Positions 17,005-24,852 of a stretch of DNA of 64,000 bases are shown here, one piece after another. This DNA is from an uncultured Lactobacillus sp. (GTDB lineage: Bacteria; Bacillota; Bacilli; Lactobacillales; Lactobacillaceae). The DNA lies in the NCBI GenBank assembly GCA_937874695.1, contig CALNAJ010000028.1:186001-250000 (forward strand), in the 5' to 3' direction. Every line of letters begins with the position of its first letter. Position 1 is the first letter of the stretch. A program made the translations under genes and the position numbers. Under the pieces are notes generated by a model. That model was given only the letters and a program-made list of their open reading frames with translations. It was not told the origin of the DNA and did no database searches.

Positions 17005-19155
17005 ATGAAAGAAACTGAACGGCACTTGGGGATGTCCCACATGAATATGAATCATGACATGAAGGGCATGGATCACAGTCAAATGAATCACGACGACATG
17101 GCCGGCATGACGATGGGCGAAGGCTCTGAACATCAGGACATGAGCAATATGGATATGACTCACATGGATATGGACATGGGTGACGGGCATATGATGCACA
17201 TGGGCAATCTGAAACGCAAGTTCTGGGTTTCCCTGATTCTCACGATTCCCGTAGTCCTGATGTCCCCTATGATGGGCATGACGCTGCCCTTTCAATGGAT
17301 TTTCCCAGGTAGCGACTGGGTCGTCGCTATTCTCGGTACGGTTCTCTTCTTCTACGGCGGCGCCCCCTTCTTCAGCGGCGCCAAGGCTGAGCTTCAAATG
17401 AAACGTCCTGCCATGATGACCTTAATTACTATGGGGGTCGGCGTGGCCTACATCTACAGTATCTACGCCGTCATTGCTAACAACCTCTTTCACGTGACCC
17501 CGACCGTCAACAACTTCTTCTGGGAGCTCTCCACGTTGATTGTCATCATGTTATTGGGGCACTGGATCGAAATGAACACGGTCATGAATGCCGGTTCCGC
17601 CGTCGAAGCGCTGGGTAAGCTTTTGCCCCAAGACGCCCACGTCGTCGATGACCAAGGTAACACGACCGACGTCCAACTGAGTGACCTGCAAGTTGGCCAA
17701 ACGGTGGCAATCCGCGCCGGTGAACAGGTGCCAGCCGATGCTTTGATTCTGGACGGTACCTCCGACATTAACGAATCGCTCGTGACCGGTGAGTCTAAAG
17801 CCATTCGCAAGACCATTGGCGACCAAGTCATTGGTGGGTCCGTCAACGGTACGGGTACAATCACGGCCAAGGTCACGGGTACCGGAGACTCCGGCTACCT
17901 GGCCCAAGTAATGAAACTCATCAAGGATGCACAGAATTCCAAATCCAAGTCTGAAAATCTCGCGGACCGTGTGGCCGGTTGGCTCTTCTACGCCGCCCTC
18001 TTCACCGGGATCCTCGCCTTCATTATCTGGCTGACCGTTGCCGACTTAGCGGTCGCACTGCCAGTCGCCGTTGCTGTCTTCGTTATCGCCTGCCCCCATG
18101 CATTGGGCCTGGCCGTACCCCTGGTTGTCTCACGGAGTACCGCTTTGGCTGCGCAAAATGGCCTGTTGATTCGGAACCGGAACGCCATGGAAAAAGTGAA
18201 GCAAATCAAGTTTGCCTTAATGGATAAGACGGGTACGCTGACGATGGGTGAATTCAAGGTCAACCATCTGGTCAGCTTCGATACCCAGCGCAGTGAAGAC
18301 GCTATCCTGAGTCTGATGGCTAGCCTGGAAAAAGGCTCCAGTCACCCGCTCGCTACCGGTATCTTAACTGCCGCTGCAGGCAAAGACCTGACCTTTGCCG
18401 CCGCAACCGACACTCGTCAGGAAACCGGGATGGGGCAATTCGGAACCATTGCCGGGACCACTTATGGCGTCGTCTCCGTGAACTATCTCGACCAGCACCA
18501 ATTGGCTTACGACCACGCGCAATTCACCAAGTTTGCCGCCGAAGGTAACTCCATCAGTTACCTGGTTGCTGGCGATACTGTTCTGGGTTTGGTCGCACAA
18601 GGTGATCAAATCAAGCCGGCCGCCGCAACCTTAGTGGCTTCGCTGAAGAAGCAAGGTATCACGCCAGTCATGTTGACCGGTGATAACCAGGAAACGGCCA
18701 CCAAGGTTGCCGCTTCCGTTGGGATTGATGATGTTCAAGCACGCCTGCTACCAGAAGATAAGGAACGACTGGTGCAACAGTACCAAAAGGATGGCAAGGT
18801 CCTCTTCATTGGGGATGGAGTCAACGATGCACCTAGTCTGGCTCGCGCCGACATCGGGATTGCCATTGGTTCCGGGACTGACGTGGCGATTGAATCCGCC
18901 GACATCATCCTGGTCTCCAGCGATCCCGCCGATGTCATTCAATTCTTAGACTTAGCTCGCGCAACACACCGCAAAATGACTGAAAATCTGTGGTGGGGAG
19001 CTGGCTACAACCTGATTGCGATTCCACTGGCCGCTGGTGTGTTGGCACCGATTGGCTTCCTGCTGAACCCTATGGCGGGGGCGGTTGTGATGTCATTGAG
19101 TACGATTATCGTCGCCATCAACGCCATGACCCTCAAGATTAAAACGGTCGCTTAG
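17005..19155 (+). CDS. copB: Copper-exporting P1B-type ATPase CopB
   Basis: A 716-residue heavy-metal P-type ATPase. The first 66 residues are extremely Met/His-rich (repeats such as MDMTHMDMDMGD), a metal-binding tail instead of the CxxC domains of CopA. Motifs are TGES (261-264), the membrane motif CPH (363-365) that defines the CopB subgroup, phosphorylation site DKTGT (407-411) and GDGVNDAP near residue 610. Eight transmembrane helices are expected. CopB exports Cu(I) or Ag(I). It forms an operon with copY; no copA or copZ is nearby. Repeat A3 begins 10 bp after the stop. Confidence 0.95.
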   Translation: MKETERHLGMSHMNMNHDMKGMDHSQMNHDDMAGMTMGEGSEHQDMSNMDMTHMDMDMGDGHMMHMGNLKRKFWVSLILTIPVVLMSPMMGMTLPFQWIFPGSDWVVAILGTVLFFYGGAPFFSGAKAELQMKRPAMMTLITMGVGVAYIYSIYAVIANNLFHVTPTVNNFFWELSTLIVIMLLGHWIEMNTVMNAGSAVEALGKLLPQDAHVVDDQGNTTDVQLSDLQVGQTVAIRAGEQVPADALILDGTSDINESLVTGESKAIRKTIGDQVIGGSVNGTGTITAKVTGTGDSGYLAQVMKLIKDAQNSKSKSENLADRVAGWLFYAALFTGILAFIIWLTVADLAVALPVAVAVFVIACPHALGLAVPLVVSRSTALAAQNGLLIRNRNAMEKVKQIKFALMDKTGTLTMGEFKVNHLVSFDTQRSEDAILSLMASLEKGSSHPLATGILTAAAGKDLTFAAATDTRQETGMGQFGTIAGTTYGVVSVNYLDQHQLAYDHAQFTKFAAEGNSISYLVAGDTVLGLVAQGDQIKPAAATLVASLKKQGITPVMLTGDNQETATKVAASVGIDDVQARLLPEDKERLVQQYQKDGKVLFIGDGVNDAPSLARADIGIAIGSGTDVAIESADIILVSSDPADVIQFLDLARATHRKMTENLWWGAGYNLIAIPLAAGVLAPIGFLLNPMAGAVVMSLSTIIVAINAMTLKIKTVA

Positions 19156-19165
19156 TGTTTAGGCC

Positions 19166-19362
19166 GTCGCCTGCGGTTGCCAGAGATTCTGCCGCTGTGG
19201 GGACCGCCTGCAGCCAAGAAACGGGCTTCCAGCTCGGTTTGAAACCTCGCAAGAATCATGCGAGTTTCCAAACACGTCCCACGGTGTAAAACCGGGAAGA
19301 ACCAATCGCCCGGTCTAACACCGTTGTCACGGCTGGCGCCATCTCTGGCCTCCTTCGGCTAA
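19166..19362 (+). repeat. Family A structured repeat, copy A3
   Basis: The copy starts 10 bp after the copB stop and precedes the terminator at 19465. Stems: CTCGCA (19246-19251) with TGCGAG (19259-19264), flanked by TTTG/CAAA, then CGGTGT (19282-19287) with AACACCG (19318-19324) and inner CCGGG (19292-19296) with CCCGG (19309-19313). These pairs differ from A2 and A7 but remain complementary. Confidence 0.9.
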
Positions 19363-19464
19363 ACTTGTCTTAACACGAAGTACCATAAAATTAGCGGCTC
19401 ATTTCCACTCTTGATAGTCCAGATATGACTAAAGGCTGAATACACTCATTACCGAGTCGAAAAG

Positions 19465-19504
19465 CGCCGCAATTCCTCAATAACGAGGGATTGCGGCGTT
19501 TTTT
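19465..19504 (+). terminator. Intrinsic terminator of the copYB operon
   Basis: CGCCGCAATTCCTC pairs with GAGGGATTGCGGCG, followed by TTTTTTC. It lies about 100 bp after repeat A3, so A3 would be transcribed as 3' untranslated RNA. Confidence 0.85.
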
Positions 19505-19508
19505 CATT

Positions 19509-19540
19509 TAAAAGAGGACCGCCACTTGGCAGTCCTCTCG
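19509..19540 (-). terminator. Intrinsic terminator of the fusB-like gene
   Basis: AGAGGACTGCC pairs with GGCGGTCCTCT on the minus strand, followed by TTTTAAAT. Confidence 0.75.
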
Positions 19541-19551
19541 GAAGTTAACGT

Positions 19552-20199
19552 TTAGCGTTTCGGTCGCACGATCTCTAGGAAATCAGCGAGTGGTTGGGGG
19601 TCGATCAGTTGGCGGTTACACTGGGCGCTGTCGCGGCAGATGTAATTACCATTTCGAGTGAAGGTCCCCAGACCGGACTTCTTGGTCGTTGAGACGAACA
19701 GGGAAACATTGCCGATTGTTTGGCAAATGGCACAGACACCCTTAACGGTCTTAGGCCCCATGTCTCCTTGAATCCCAATGAGTCGGTCCTGATACGGTGC
19801 TACCAGATATTTTTTCTGGCTACCGCCGTCATTCCAACCGAGATAGGTCAGCTCGTGTAAATCAACGCCAGCCCACTCCGGTTGCTTTAATTTTTTCACC
19901 TTACGGAATAGCTTGCTCAATTGTTTCTGACTCAGGCTTGGGAACGGCACTACGAGCGGCTTAATCGTCGGTAGTAACTTGGCCGCAGCCTCACGCGTAA
20001 TGCGATCGGGCTGTAGTTGTCGTAAAAAGTCCTGAGCGATGGGCTCATCTGCCGGCAAGTGACTCGCGATATTTTCAATCGTGGTATCGCGAATGACGCG
20101 GCGCATACGCTTGTCGTTGACGGACAGGTAGGCACTGACGAGGGCGTTGACTTGCTGAGTGATATAACTATATTCGTAAGGGGTGATTGTTGGTTCCAT
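19552..20199 (-). CDS. FusB/FBP-family elongation factor G-binding protein
   Basis: A 215-residue protein. The N-terminal alpha-helical half (about 1-85) and the C-terminal half with a treble-clef zinc site match the FusB/FusC/FBP family. The zinc ligands are Cys156 and Cys159 (CAIC) plus Cys188 and Cys194 (CRDSAQC). Family members bind EF-G and free it from ribosomes stalled by fusidic acid; chromosomal homologues occur widely in Firmicutes. AAGGAAG precedes the ATG. Upstream lie a strong promoter, a 13-residue leader ORF and competing hairpins, one of which covers the ribosome site (see the regulatory entry). Whether it gives resistance is not known from sequence. Confidence 0.88.
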   Translation of the reverse strand: MEPTITPYEYSYITQQVNALVSAYLSVNDKRMRRVIRDTTIENIASHLPADEPIAQDFLRQLQPDRITREAAAKLLPTIKPLVVPFPSLSQKQLSKLFRKVKKLKQPEWAGVDLHELTYLGWNDGGSQKKYLVAPYQDRLIGIQGDMGPKTVKGVCAICQTIGNVSLFVSTTKKSGLGTFTRNGNYICRDSAQCNRQLIDPQPLADFLEIVRPKR

Positions 20200-20210
20200 A
20201 ACTATTTCTT

Positions 20211-20262
20211 CCTTTCAGATTTAAACCAGACACTTCTCTGAAAGGTTTTGCAGAAAAGTGTC
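20211..20262 (-). promoter_or_regulatory. Competing hairpins over the fusB ribosome site (candidate translational attenuator)
   Basis: Hairpin 1 (20229-20262) pairs GACACTTTTCTG with CAGAGAAGTGTC just after the leader stop. An alternative 8-bp stem pairs CCTTTCAG (20238-20245) with CTGAAAGG (20211-20218), which includes the start of the Shine-Dalgarno AAAGGAAG of the gene. The two share CAG and cannot both form completely. Together with the leader ORF this is the layout of drug-inducible translational attenuation. The folding is by eye. Confidence 0.6.
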
Positions 20263-20263
20263 G

Positions 20264-20305
20264 CTAACAGCCAGCACTCTTCCGTACAAATAACGATGCC
20301 ATCAT
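20264..20305 (-). CDS. Leader peptide of the fusB-like gene (13 residues)
   Basis: A short frame reading MMASLFVRKSAGC and then TAG, preceded by AAGGAG ten bases upstream. It is the only well-translated start between the promoter and the gene, and its stop lies two bases before hairpin 1. It is too short for normal gene calling. A second, longer frame starts at an ATG directly after the AAGGAG, but the spacing there is too short. The role as a sensor of slowed translation is inferred from the arrangement. Confidence 0.55.
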   Translation of the reverse strand: MMASLFVRKSAGC

Positions 20306-20323
20306 CGTCGATCATCTCCTTGT

Positions 20324-20380
20324 ATTCAGCAATTTAGCTGAATTGTTCATAAGTATACCGAAACCGTTGTGGAAAAGCAA
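20324..20380 (-). promoter_or_regulatory. Promoter and 5' hairpin of the fusB-like transcript
   Basis: TTGCTT (20375-20380) and TATACT (20352-20357) are separated by 17 bp. Directly downstream, 20324-20343 forms ATTCAGC-taaatt-GCTGAAT at the very start of the RNA, before the leader ribosome site. Confidence 0.65.
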
Positions 20381-20433
20381 GATTCATTTTCATCTGTTTT
20401 AACTGTCATCAAAAACCATTAATTGCCGCATTA

Positions 20434-20464
20434 TAAAAGGCCACGCAATATCTTCTGCGTGACC
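20434..20464 (-). terminator. Intrinsic terminator of the EamA gene
   Basis: GGTCACGCA pairs with TGCGTGGCC on the minus strand, followed by TTTTATAAT. It lies downstream of repeat A4, which is therefore inside the 3' untranslated region. Confidence 0.65.
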
Positions 20465-20520
20465 AAACTTTATTAAATTTCAAAAGCCTTTACGCTTCAA
20501 TTTAATGCCAAGGGTAGTAA

Positions 20521-20719
20521 CTAGCCGAAGGCAGTCAGGACGCATACGGCTGTGACGACGGTGTTATCCCGGGCGATTGGACCTTCCCGGGGTTACACCG
20601 TGGGACGTGTTTGGAAACTCGCATGAACTTCGCGGGGTTTCAAACCGAGCCGGAAGCCCGTCTTTTGGCTGCAGGCGGTCCCCACAGCAGACGGAGTCCT
20701 GACAGCCACAGGCGACAAC
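20521..20719 (-). repeat. Family A structured repeat, copy A4
   Basis: An inverted copy on the plus strand, hence in the sense of the upstream EamA gene, whose stop is 22 bp away. The conserved blocks GTCGCCTGTGGCTGTCAG, CTGCTGTGGGGACCGCC, CACGGTGTAA and TAG-end are all present, with the CGAG-type central stem and the GGTGT...AACACC stem preserved. Confidence 0.9.
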
Positions 20720-20741
20720 TGATAGTCTTGACGTTAAGTAG

Positions 20742-21671
20742 TTACTCAGTTCGAAAGCCACGAAGGAAGTTGATCATCTTCCGGCCATTTAAGGATAACG
20801 CCATGACCGCGAGAATAATCAGCATCCCGCCGAACAAGTCGTAGTTGGTCAGCTGAACGTTGAGGAAGGCCACGGAGAAGACCGTTGCCGCCAGTGGTTC
20901 GAAGGCATCCAGCAAGCTGGCCGTCGTTGGCAGAATGTAGCCCAGGGCGTGGGCAAACATCAGGAACGGAATCACCGTTCCCAGAATGATGATCACTAGG
21001 ATCAAGGCAACCTCCGTGCCGGTCAAGGTCACGTGATCACGCCAGACGGGTCCGAAAACATTTAGACAGATGCCGGCAACCAGTAGTCCCCACCCGGTCA
21101 CGGATACCGCGCCGAACTTAGGCAGTAAGGGCCGTGGAATCAAGGTGTTCGTCGCCACACCGATGGCGGATAATCCACCCCAGAACAGGACGACCGGCGA
21201 AATGGCCAGGCTGTTCAAATGGCCGTGGGTCACGATCAGTAGCGTTCCGAAGAAGGCCATGATCATGCCCAGCGCTTCCGGCCGCGTTGGCGTGACGTGT
21301 TTAAATAGTAGAAAATAGATACTGATGATGAACGGTCCTAAAAACTGAATGATGGTCGCAATCGGTGCGTTTCCGAACTTCACGGCCTCGAAGTAACAGA
21401 GCTGGACCGGTACCAATCCCAGTAAACCGTAACTGACTACGCGTAAAGCCGTAGCCCGTTGACGCCAGATGGCAAACGGCTTGACCCCGGCAAACTGGCC
21501 AAAGACTAGCAGAATCAGTCCGGCCGAGATCATTCTGACCTGTGTCAGCCACAAGGCCGTGACGTGAGAATTCAGCATAAACAAACTGCTGGCCGCTACC
21601 CCTGAGATGCCCCAGAGGATACACGCCACGCTAGCCAAGAGTACGCCGCGTAAATGATGTTGACGGTTCAT
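20742..21671 (-). CDS. EamA/DMT-family transporter
   Basis: A 309-residue membrane protein with ten predicted helices in two repeated halves of five, the drug/metabolite transporter fold. Typical elements are ACILWGISGVAASSLF in helix 1, the LLGLVPVQLCYFEAVKFG segment and FEPLAATVFSVAFL near helix 9. The ATG at 21671 has GGGAAG eight bases upstream; a GTG three codons earlier would be too close to it. An extended -10 promoter (TGCTATAAT, 21756-21764) precedes it. The substrate is unknown; relatives export metabolites or amino acids. Confidence 0.9.
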   Translation of the reverse strand: MNRQHHLRGVLLASVACILWGISGVAASSLFMLNSHVTALWLTQVRMISAGLILLVFGQFAGVKPFAIWRQRATALRVVSYGLLGLVPVQLCYFEAVKFGNAPIATIIQFLGPFIISIYFLLFKHVTPTRPEALGMIMAFFGTLLIVTHGHLNSLAISPVVLFWGGLSAIGVATNTLIPRPLLPKFGAVSVTGWGLLVAGICLNVFGPVWRDHVTLTGTEVALILVIIILGTVIPFLMFAHALGYILPTTASLLDAFEPLAATVFSVAFLNVQLTNYDLFGGMLIILAVMALSLNGRKMINFLRGFRTE

Positions 21672-21755
21672 CGTGGCCACTTCCCGTTAGCAACTGTATT
21701 TAAATTAAACATTCCCTAATCCCTCTTATCACGTAAAATTAATCGTCCACTGACC

Positions 21756-21764
21756 ATTATAGCA
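21756..21764 (-). promoter_or_regulatory. Extended -10 promoter of the EamA gene
   Basis: The minus strand reads TGCTATAAT, a consensus -10 with the TGn extension, about 85 bp upstream of the start. No good -35 box is needed or seen. Confidence 0.5.
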
Positions 21765-21854
21765 AAGGGCTTCGCGGGACCTCTAAGGAAAGTTCGATTA
21801 CTCACGCGATTATAATTTGGAATCGCTTCATTCTAACGACGCTATTAGAAACCG

Positions 21855-22124
21855 CACAAAAAGGCCCCCGCCCTCGCGGAAGCCTCGCTGACCCAGCCAC
21901 GAATAGTTATCAGCATTGACCATGATGGTAGTCGTCCGACATTATCCGTTTTATATTTTTAGCTGAGCACAAACTTCGGAGGACAAGCTTCCCCGCAGCT
22001 TTGACGTTTATTGTATGCCATCTCACAGCAGAACCCCCGCGAAGGGTCCCGGTTAGCTTGGCGAGGAAATTAAAGCCCACCACCACTGTGCCCAACAATT
22101 GTCCGCCAGCTGGATATTTTTATA
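21855..22124 (-). ncRNA. Candidate non-coding RNA with terminator, unassigned
   Basis: The 21690-22229 gap has no convincing gene, but its minus strand is GC-rich and structured. A possible start is TATAAA at 22119-22124. A hairpin GGACCC-ttcgc-GGGGGTTC lies near 22045, a hairpin AAGCT-GCGGGG-AGCTT near 22000, and a terminator-like stem GGCTTCCGC/GCGGGGGCC followed by TTTTTGTG ends at about 21861. I could not match it to 6S, RNase P, tmRNA, SRP RNA or a T-box. A 62-codon frame inside has no ribosome site. Confidence 0.3.
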
Positions 22125-22229
22125 ACCAAGCAGCTTTCGTTGCCAGATAAATGTTAGCGTTTACAATTAATCCGTACAAATATTCTTATTTATGCTACAA
22201 TTATCGAAAAGACCTGGAGGCTATATCCT

Positions 22230-22799
22230 ATGAAAACCGAAAAAGAAAAGTTTATGGCGGGCGAACCCTACAACATCATGGATCCGGAACTCGCAGCCGA
22301 GGAGACCAAAGCACGGCGACTCTGTAAGATCATGAATGAACTAGATGATACGGCCGCTGCCGAGAAGGAGCACGTTATTCGCCAGCTCTTCGGTTCCGTC
22401 GGCAAGACGCCCTGGGTGCAGCCTAACTTCCGCTGTGACTTTGGTTACAATATCCATGTCGGTGACGCCTTCATGTGTAACTACGACTGTGTCATCCTGG
22501 ACGTCGCTCCCGTAACGATTGGCGACCACTGTATGATGGCCCCCCACGTTCAGATCTACTCCGCCTACCATCCCCTTGACCCAGCTGGTCGCGATGCCTT
22601 CGTAGGTCTCGGCAAGCCTGTGACGATTGGCGATCACGTCTGGATCGGTGGCGGCTCCGTCATCCTACCCGGTGTGACGTTAGGGAACAACGTCGTGGTT
22701 GGCGCCAACGCCACGGTCACGAAATCTTTCGGCGATAACGTTGTCTTAGCCGGAAGTCCCGCTCGTGTCATTCGCGAAAACGTCCCAACTGAAAACTAA
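22230..22799 (+). CDS. Maltose/galactoside O-acetyltransferase family protein (Maa/LacA)
   Basis: A 189-residue hexapeptide acetyltransferase. The N-terminal Mac domain begins KEKFMAGEPYNIMDPEL. The left-handed beta-helix follows, with FRCDFGYNIHVGD and the catalytic His in IYSAYHPLDP, and ends LAGSPARVI. It acetylates sugars or similar hydroxyl acceptors with acetyl-CoA. GGAGG lies nine bases before the ATG. It is convergent with a paralogue (22854-23465) with a shared terminator between them; a third relative is at 4214. The acceptor is not deducible. Confidence 0.92.
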   Translation: MKTEKEKFMAGEPYNIMDPELAAEETKARRLCKIMNELDDTAAAEKEHVIRQLFGSVGKTPWVQPNFRCDFGYNIHVGDAFMCNYDCVILDVAPVTIGDHCMMAPHVQIYSAYHPLDPAGRDAFVGLGKPVTIGDHVWIGGGSVILPGVTLGNNVVVGANATVTKSFGDNVVLAGSPARVIRENVPTEN

Positions 22800-22813
22800 A
22801 TTAGCTCATACGA

Positions 22814-22846
22814 AGGGGACTAGCCAATCGGCCAGTCCCTATTTTT
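22814..22846. terminator. Bidirectional terminator between two acetyltransferase genes
   Basis: GGGACTAGCC pairs with GGCCAGTCCC, followed by TATTTTT on the plus strand. Confidence 0.7.
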
Positions 22847-22853
22847 ATCAAAA

Positions 22854-23465
22854 TTAACGTAATAACCGGGCCACATCGTCGTGATCGGCCTGCGATGCGC
22901 CAATGGGTGGCAACCGCTTAATCACCCGTGCTGGCACACCACCGACTAAGACATTGGCCGGCACATCCTTTGTCACGATGGCTCCGGCAGCGACAACCAC
23001 ATTACTCCCGATCGTGACGCCGGGCATAATGGCGACCTTACCGCCAATCCACACGTCATCGCCAATGGTTACCGGACTGGCCTGCGCCATGTAACTTCGG
23101 CGATCGGTCGCTCGTAGCGGATGGTTGACGGTATAGATATCCACGTTGGGACCAACCATGACGTTGCGGCCAATCGTCACCGGCGCAATGTCTAGAATTG
23201 TCAGGTTATAGTTGCTCAGGAAATCCTCGCCCACGTGAATATTACGACCATTATCGCAGTTGAACATGGCTTGTACCGAGACCCGTTTGCCATGACTGCC
23301 CAAGATTCCCTTGATCTTGGCGGTCTGGGCTGCTGGGTCGGTTGCCGGAATGCTGTTGAATTCCTGACAGAGCTTGGCCGCCCGCGCTTTCCGCTCGGCA
23401 ACTGTCTTATCGAGAAAATGATAAGGCTCACCCGCATCCAACTTTTCAATTTCAGATTTTGTCAT
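22854..23465 (-). CDS. Maltose/galactoside O-acetyltransferase family protein (Maa/LacA)
   Basis: A 203-residue paralogue of the previous gene. The Mac domain reads EIEKLDAGEPYHFLDK. The beta-helix contains FNCDNGRNIHVGEDFLSNYN, the catalytic His in YTVNHPLRA and the C-terminal GGVPARVIKRLPP. It has a 15-20 residue C-terminal extension compared with the neighbour. GAGGTGAAGG precedes the ATG. It reads towards the paralogue at 22230, with stops 54 bp apart. Acceptor unknown. Confidence 0.92.
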   Translation of the reverse strand: MTKSEIEKLDAGEPYHFLDKTVAERKARAAKLCQEFNSIPATDPAAQTAKIKGILGSHGKRVSVQAMFNCDNGRNIHVGEDFLSNYNLTILDIAPVTIGRNVMVGPNVDIYTVNHPLRATDRRSYMAQASPVTIGDDVWIGGKVAIMPGVTIGSNVVVAAGAIVTKDVPANVLVGGVPARVIKRLPPIGASQADHDDVARLLR

Positions 23466-23504
23466 TAACCTTCACCTCACCTTTAGCTTACCACTTTAGG
23501 TCTA

Positions 23505-23540
23505 AAACAAAGGCGTCTGGAAAAATTCCAGACGCCTTTT
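23505..23540 (-). terminator. Terminator downstream of the 24690 secreted protein and repeat B1
   Basis: AAAGGCGTCTGG pairs with CCAGACGCCTTT. The minus side is followed by GTTTTAG and the plus side by TTCAT. It closes the transcript that contains repeat B1. Confidence 0.75.
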
Positions 23541-23550
23541 CATATTCGAA

Positions 23551-23682
23551 CTTATATTGTCGAAACGTGTTCCACAGGGCAACCAGTTCCGCTTAACCCC
23601 GATTACCAAATAATCCAAAATCGGGATTTTTCGGTAATCGACGTTAATGCTCACTGGCTAACCGCCCTATGTCTCACTCTTT
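23551..23682 (-). repeat. Family B structured repeat, copy B1
   Basis: About 130 bp beginning three bases after the stop of the secreted protein gene and ending before its terminator. Nested stems (plus-strand coordinates): ACAGGGC (23574-23580) with GCCCTATGT (23664-23672); CCAGT (23583-23587) with ACTGG (23653-23657); GCTTAA (23591-23596) with TTAATGC (23644-23650); CGATTACC (23600-23607) with GGTAATCG (23633-23640); AATCC with GGATT at the tip. Copies B2 and B3 keep the pairing with different bases. Confidence 0.8.
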
Positions 23683-23685
23683 TAA

Positions 23686-24690
23686 CTATGCAATCCACCC
23701 GAGGTAAACCGGAATATCGATCTTACCTTGGGGCGAAATGGTCCCCTGGTAAGTCTGCCCGTGAAGATCAAACGTCGCGACTAACTTAAACTTCAAGGTA
23801 GCCACTGGCGTGATAGCCTTGCTGGATAACAGCTTACCCGTGGCGCTCCGCGTAATCTCACGAACGGCCTTGCCATTCTCATACGCGTAGGTCACAGTCT
23901 GACTGTTTTGCTTCAACATGACGACCCGTTGAATCTGGTTATTTGCCGTGGCGATGCCAATCTTGATGTGACCACTCTTATCGAGCGTGGCCACCTTCTT
24001 GGTCGCTGCCGCCGTCAAACCATCACGGCTCATCTCGCGCTTCATATTGTCCGGGTAGGTTCCCTTAACAACAGCGCTAGTGGGTAACCAACCAATGGCC
24101 TTGCCCGCGGCCGTTTCGAAGTACAGGTAGTGCTTTTTGGTCGTGGTCGTCAATGACTGCACGGCGTAGAGCGTCTTGTAACCGTAGCTACTGCCAAAGT
24201 GGCTGGCAGCCGTGATACCCAACGTTTTCGCCGGCATGTTCCAGAAGTCGTGCGTCGTCGTTGGCGTCCAGTAGGCCGTCTTCTTAATCGACTTCATCTG
24301 ACCGATCTGCTGGTGGAATTTCAGCTTACTCAGGGCAACGTAGCCCCCGGTAATCTTCGTCGCCGCAGCCACATTGGATTCCGTGACTTGGCCGTGCTGC
24401 AGCTTCGTAGCCGTCACATTGGCCAACCGCACATAGCGTTTGCCATTGACGGTCACCACTTTATCTACGGTCCAATGTTTCTTCGTGCTCAGGTTGGTCC
24501 CCAAAACCTTGCTGTGCGCGTACGCGGCGCGGGGATAGCTGTACACCTTGGTTCCCTTAGCCTTAAACGTAAATACCCGATGTTGCGGATACGCTGGTAA
24601 CGTCACTTTCGTAGCGGCCTGTGCCGTCGTTGTTGCTCCCCATAAAGCCAATCCCAGGCTTCCGGCTAAAGCGAACTTCATCCATTTCAT
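23686..24690 (-). CDS. Secreted protein with SH3/GW-like modules
   Basis: A 334-residue exported protein: the signal peptide ends ATTTAQA-AT (about residue 25). The mature part is basic and Thr/Lys/Tyr-rich. Several segments look like bacterial SH3-type or surface-layer-associated modules, such as VYSYPRAAYAHSKVLG, KHWTVDKVVTVNGKRYVRL and KHYLYFETAAGKAIGWLPTS. Similar proteins bind cell wall polymers non-covalently; no sortase motif is present. AGGAGG lies seven bases before the ATG. Repeat B1 follows directly after the stop. The function is inferred only as wall-associated. Confidence 0.75.
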   Translation of the reverse strand: MKWMKFALAGSLGLALWGATTTAQAATKVTLPAYPQHRVFTFKAKGTKVYSYPRAAYAHSKVLGTNLSTKKHWTVDKVVTVNGKRYVRLANVTATKLQHGQVTESNVAAATKITGGYVALSKLKFHQQIGQMKSIKKTAYWTPTTTHDFWNMPAKTLGITAASHFGSSYGYKTLYAVQSLTTTTKKHYLYFETAAGKAIGWLPTSAVVKGTYPDNMKREMSRDGLTAAATKKVATLDKSGHIKIGIATANNQIQRVVMLKQNSQTVTYAYENGKAVREITRSATGKLLSSKAITPVATLKFKLVATFDLHGQTYQGTISPQGKIDIPVYLGWIA

Positions 24691-24852
24691 GTGTGGTCCT
24701 CCTAGTCTGTCCTCAACTCTTACTCTTCTGAATCAAAAATTTTTCACTCTCAGCTCATTTCTAACCATTTTACTTAAATCTGGCTAATAATCAACCAATT
24801 AGAATCAATTTCAACATAAAATAATTACTAACCACAACTTTCGGCTGATAAG

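Noticed and set aside
20186..20314. A longer leader frame starting at the ATG directly after the AAGGAG upstream of the fusB-like gene
   Set aside because: The ATG is immediately adjacent to the Shine-Dalgarno, too close for initiation. The ATG ten bases downstream gives the short leader.
19166..20719. A3 and A4 as inverted ends of a composite mobile unit carrying the fusB-like gene
   Set aside because: A3 fits as 3' untranslated RNA of copB and A4 as that of the EamA gene, each with its own terminator. No target duplication or transposase is visible.
21910..22098. A 62-codon minus-strand frame in the candidate RNA region
   Set aside because: No ribosome site, and it coincides with strong hairpins ending in a terminator, so non-coding RNA is the better guess.
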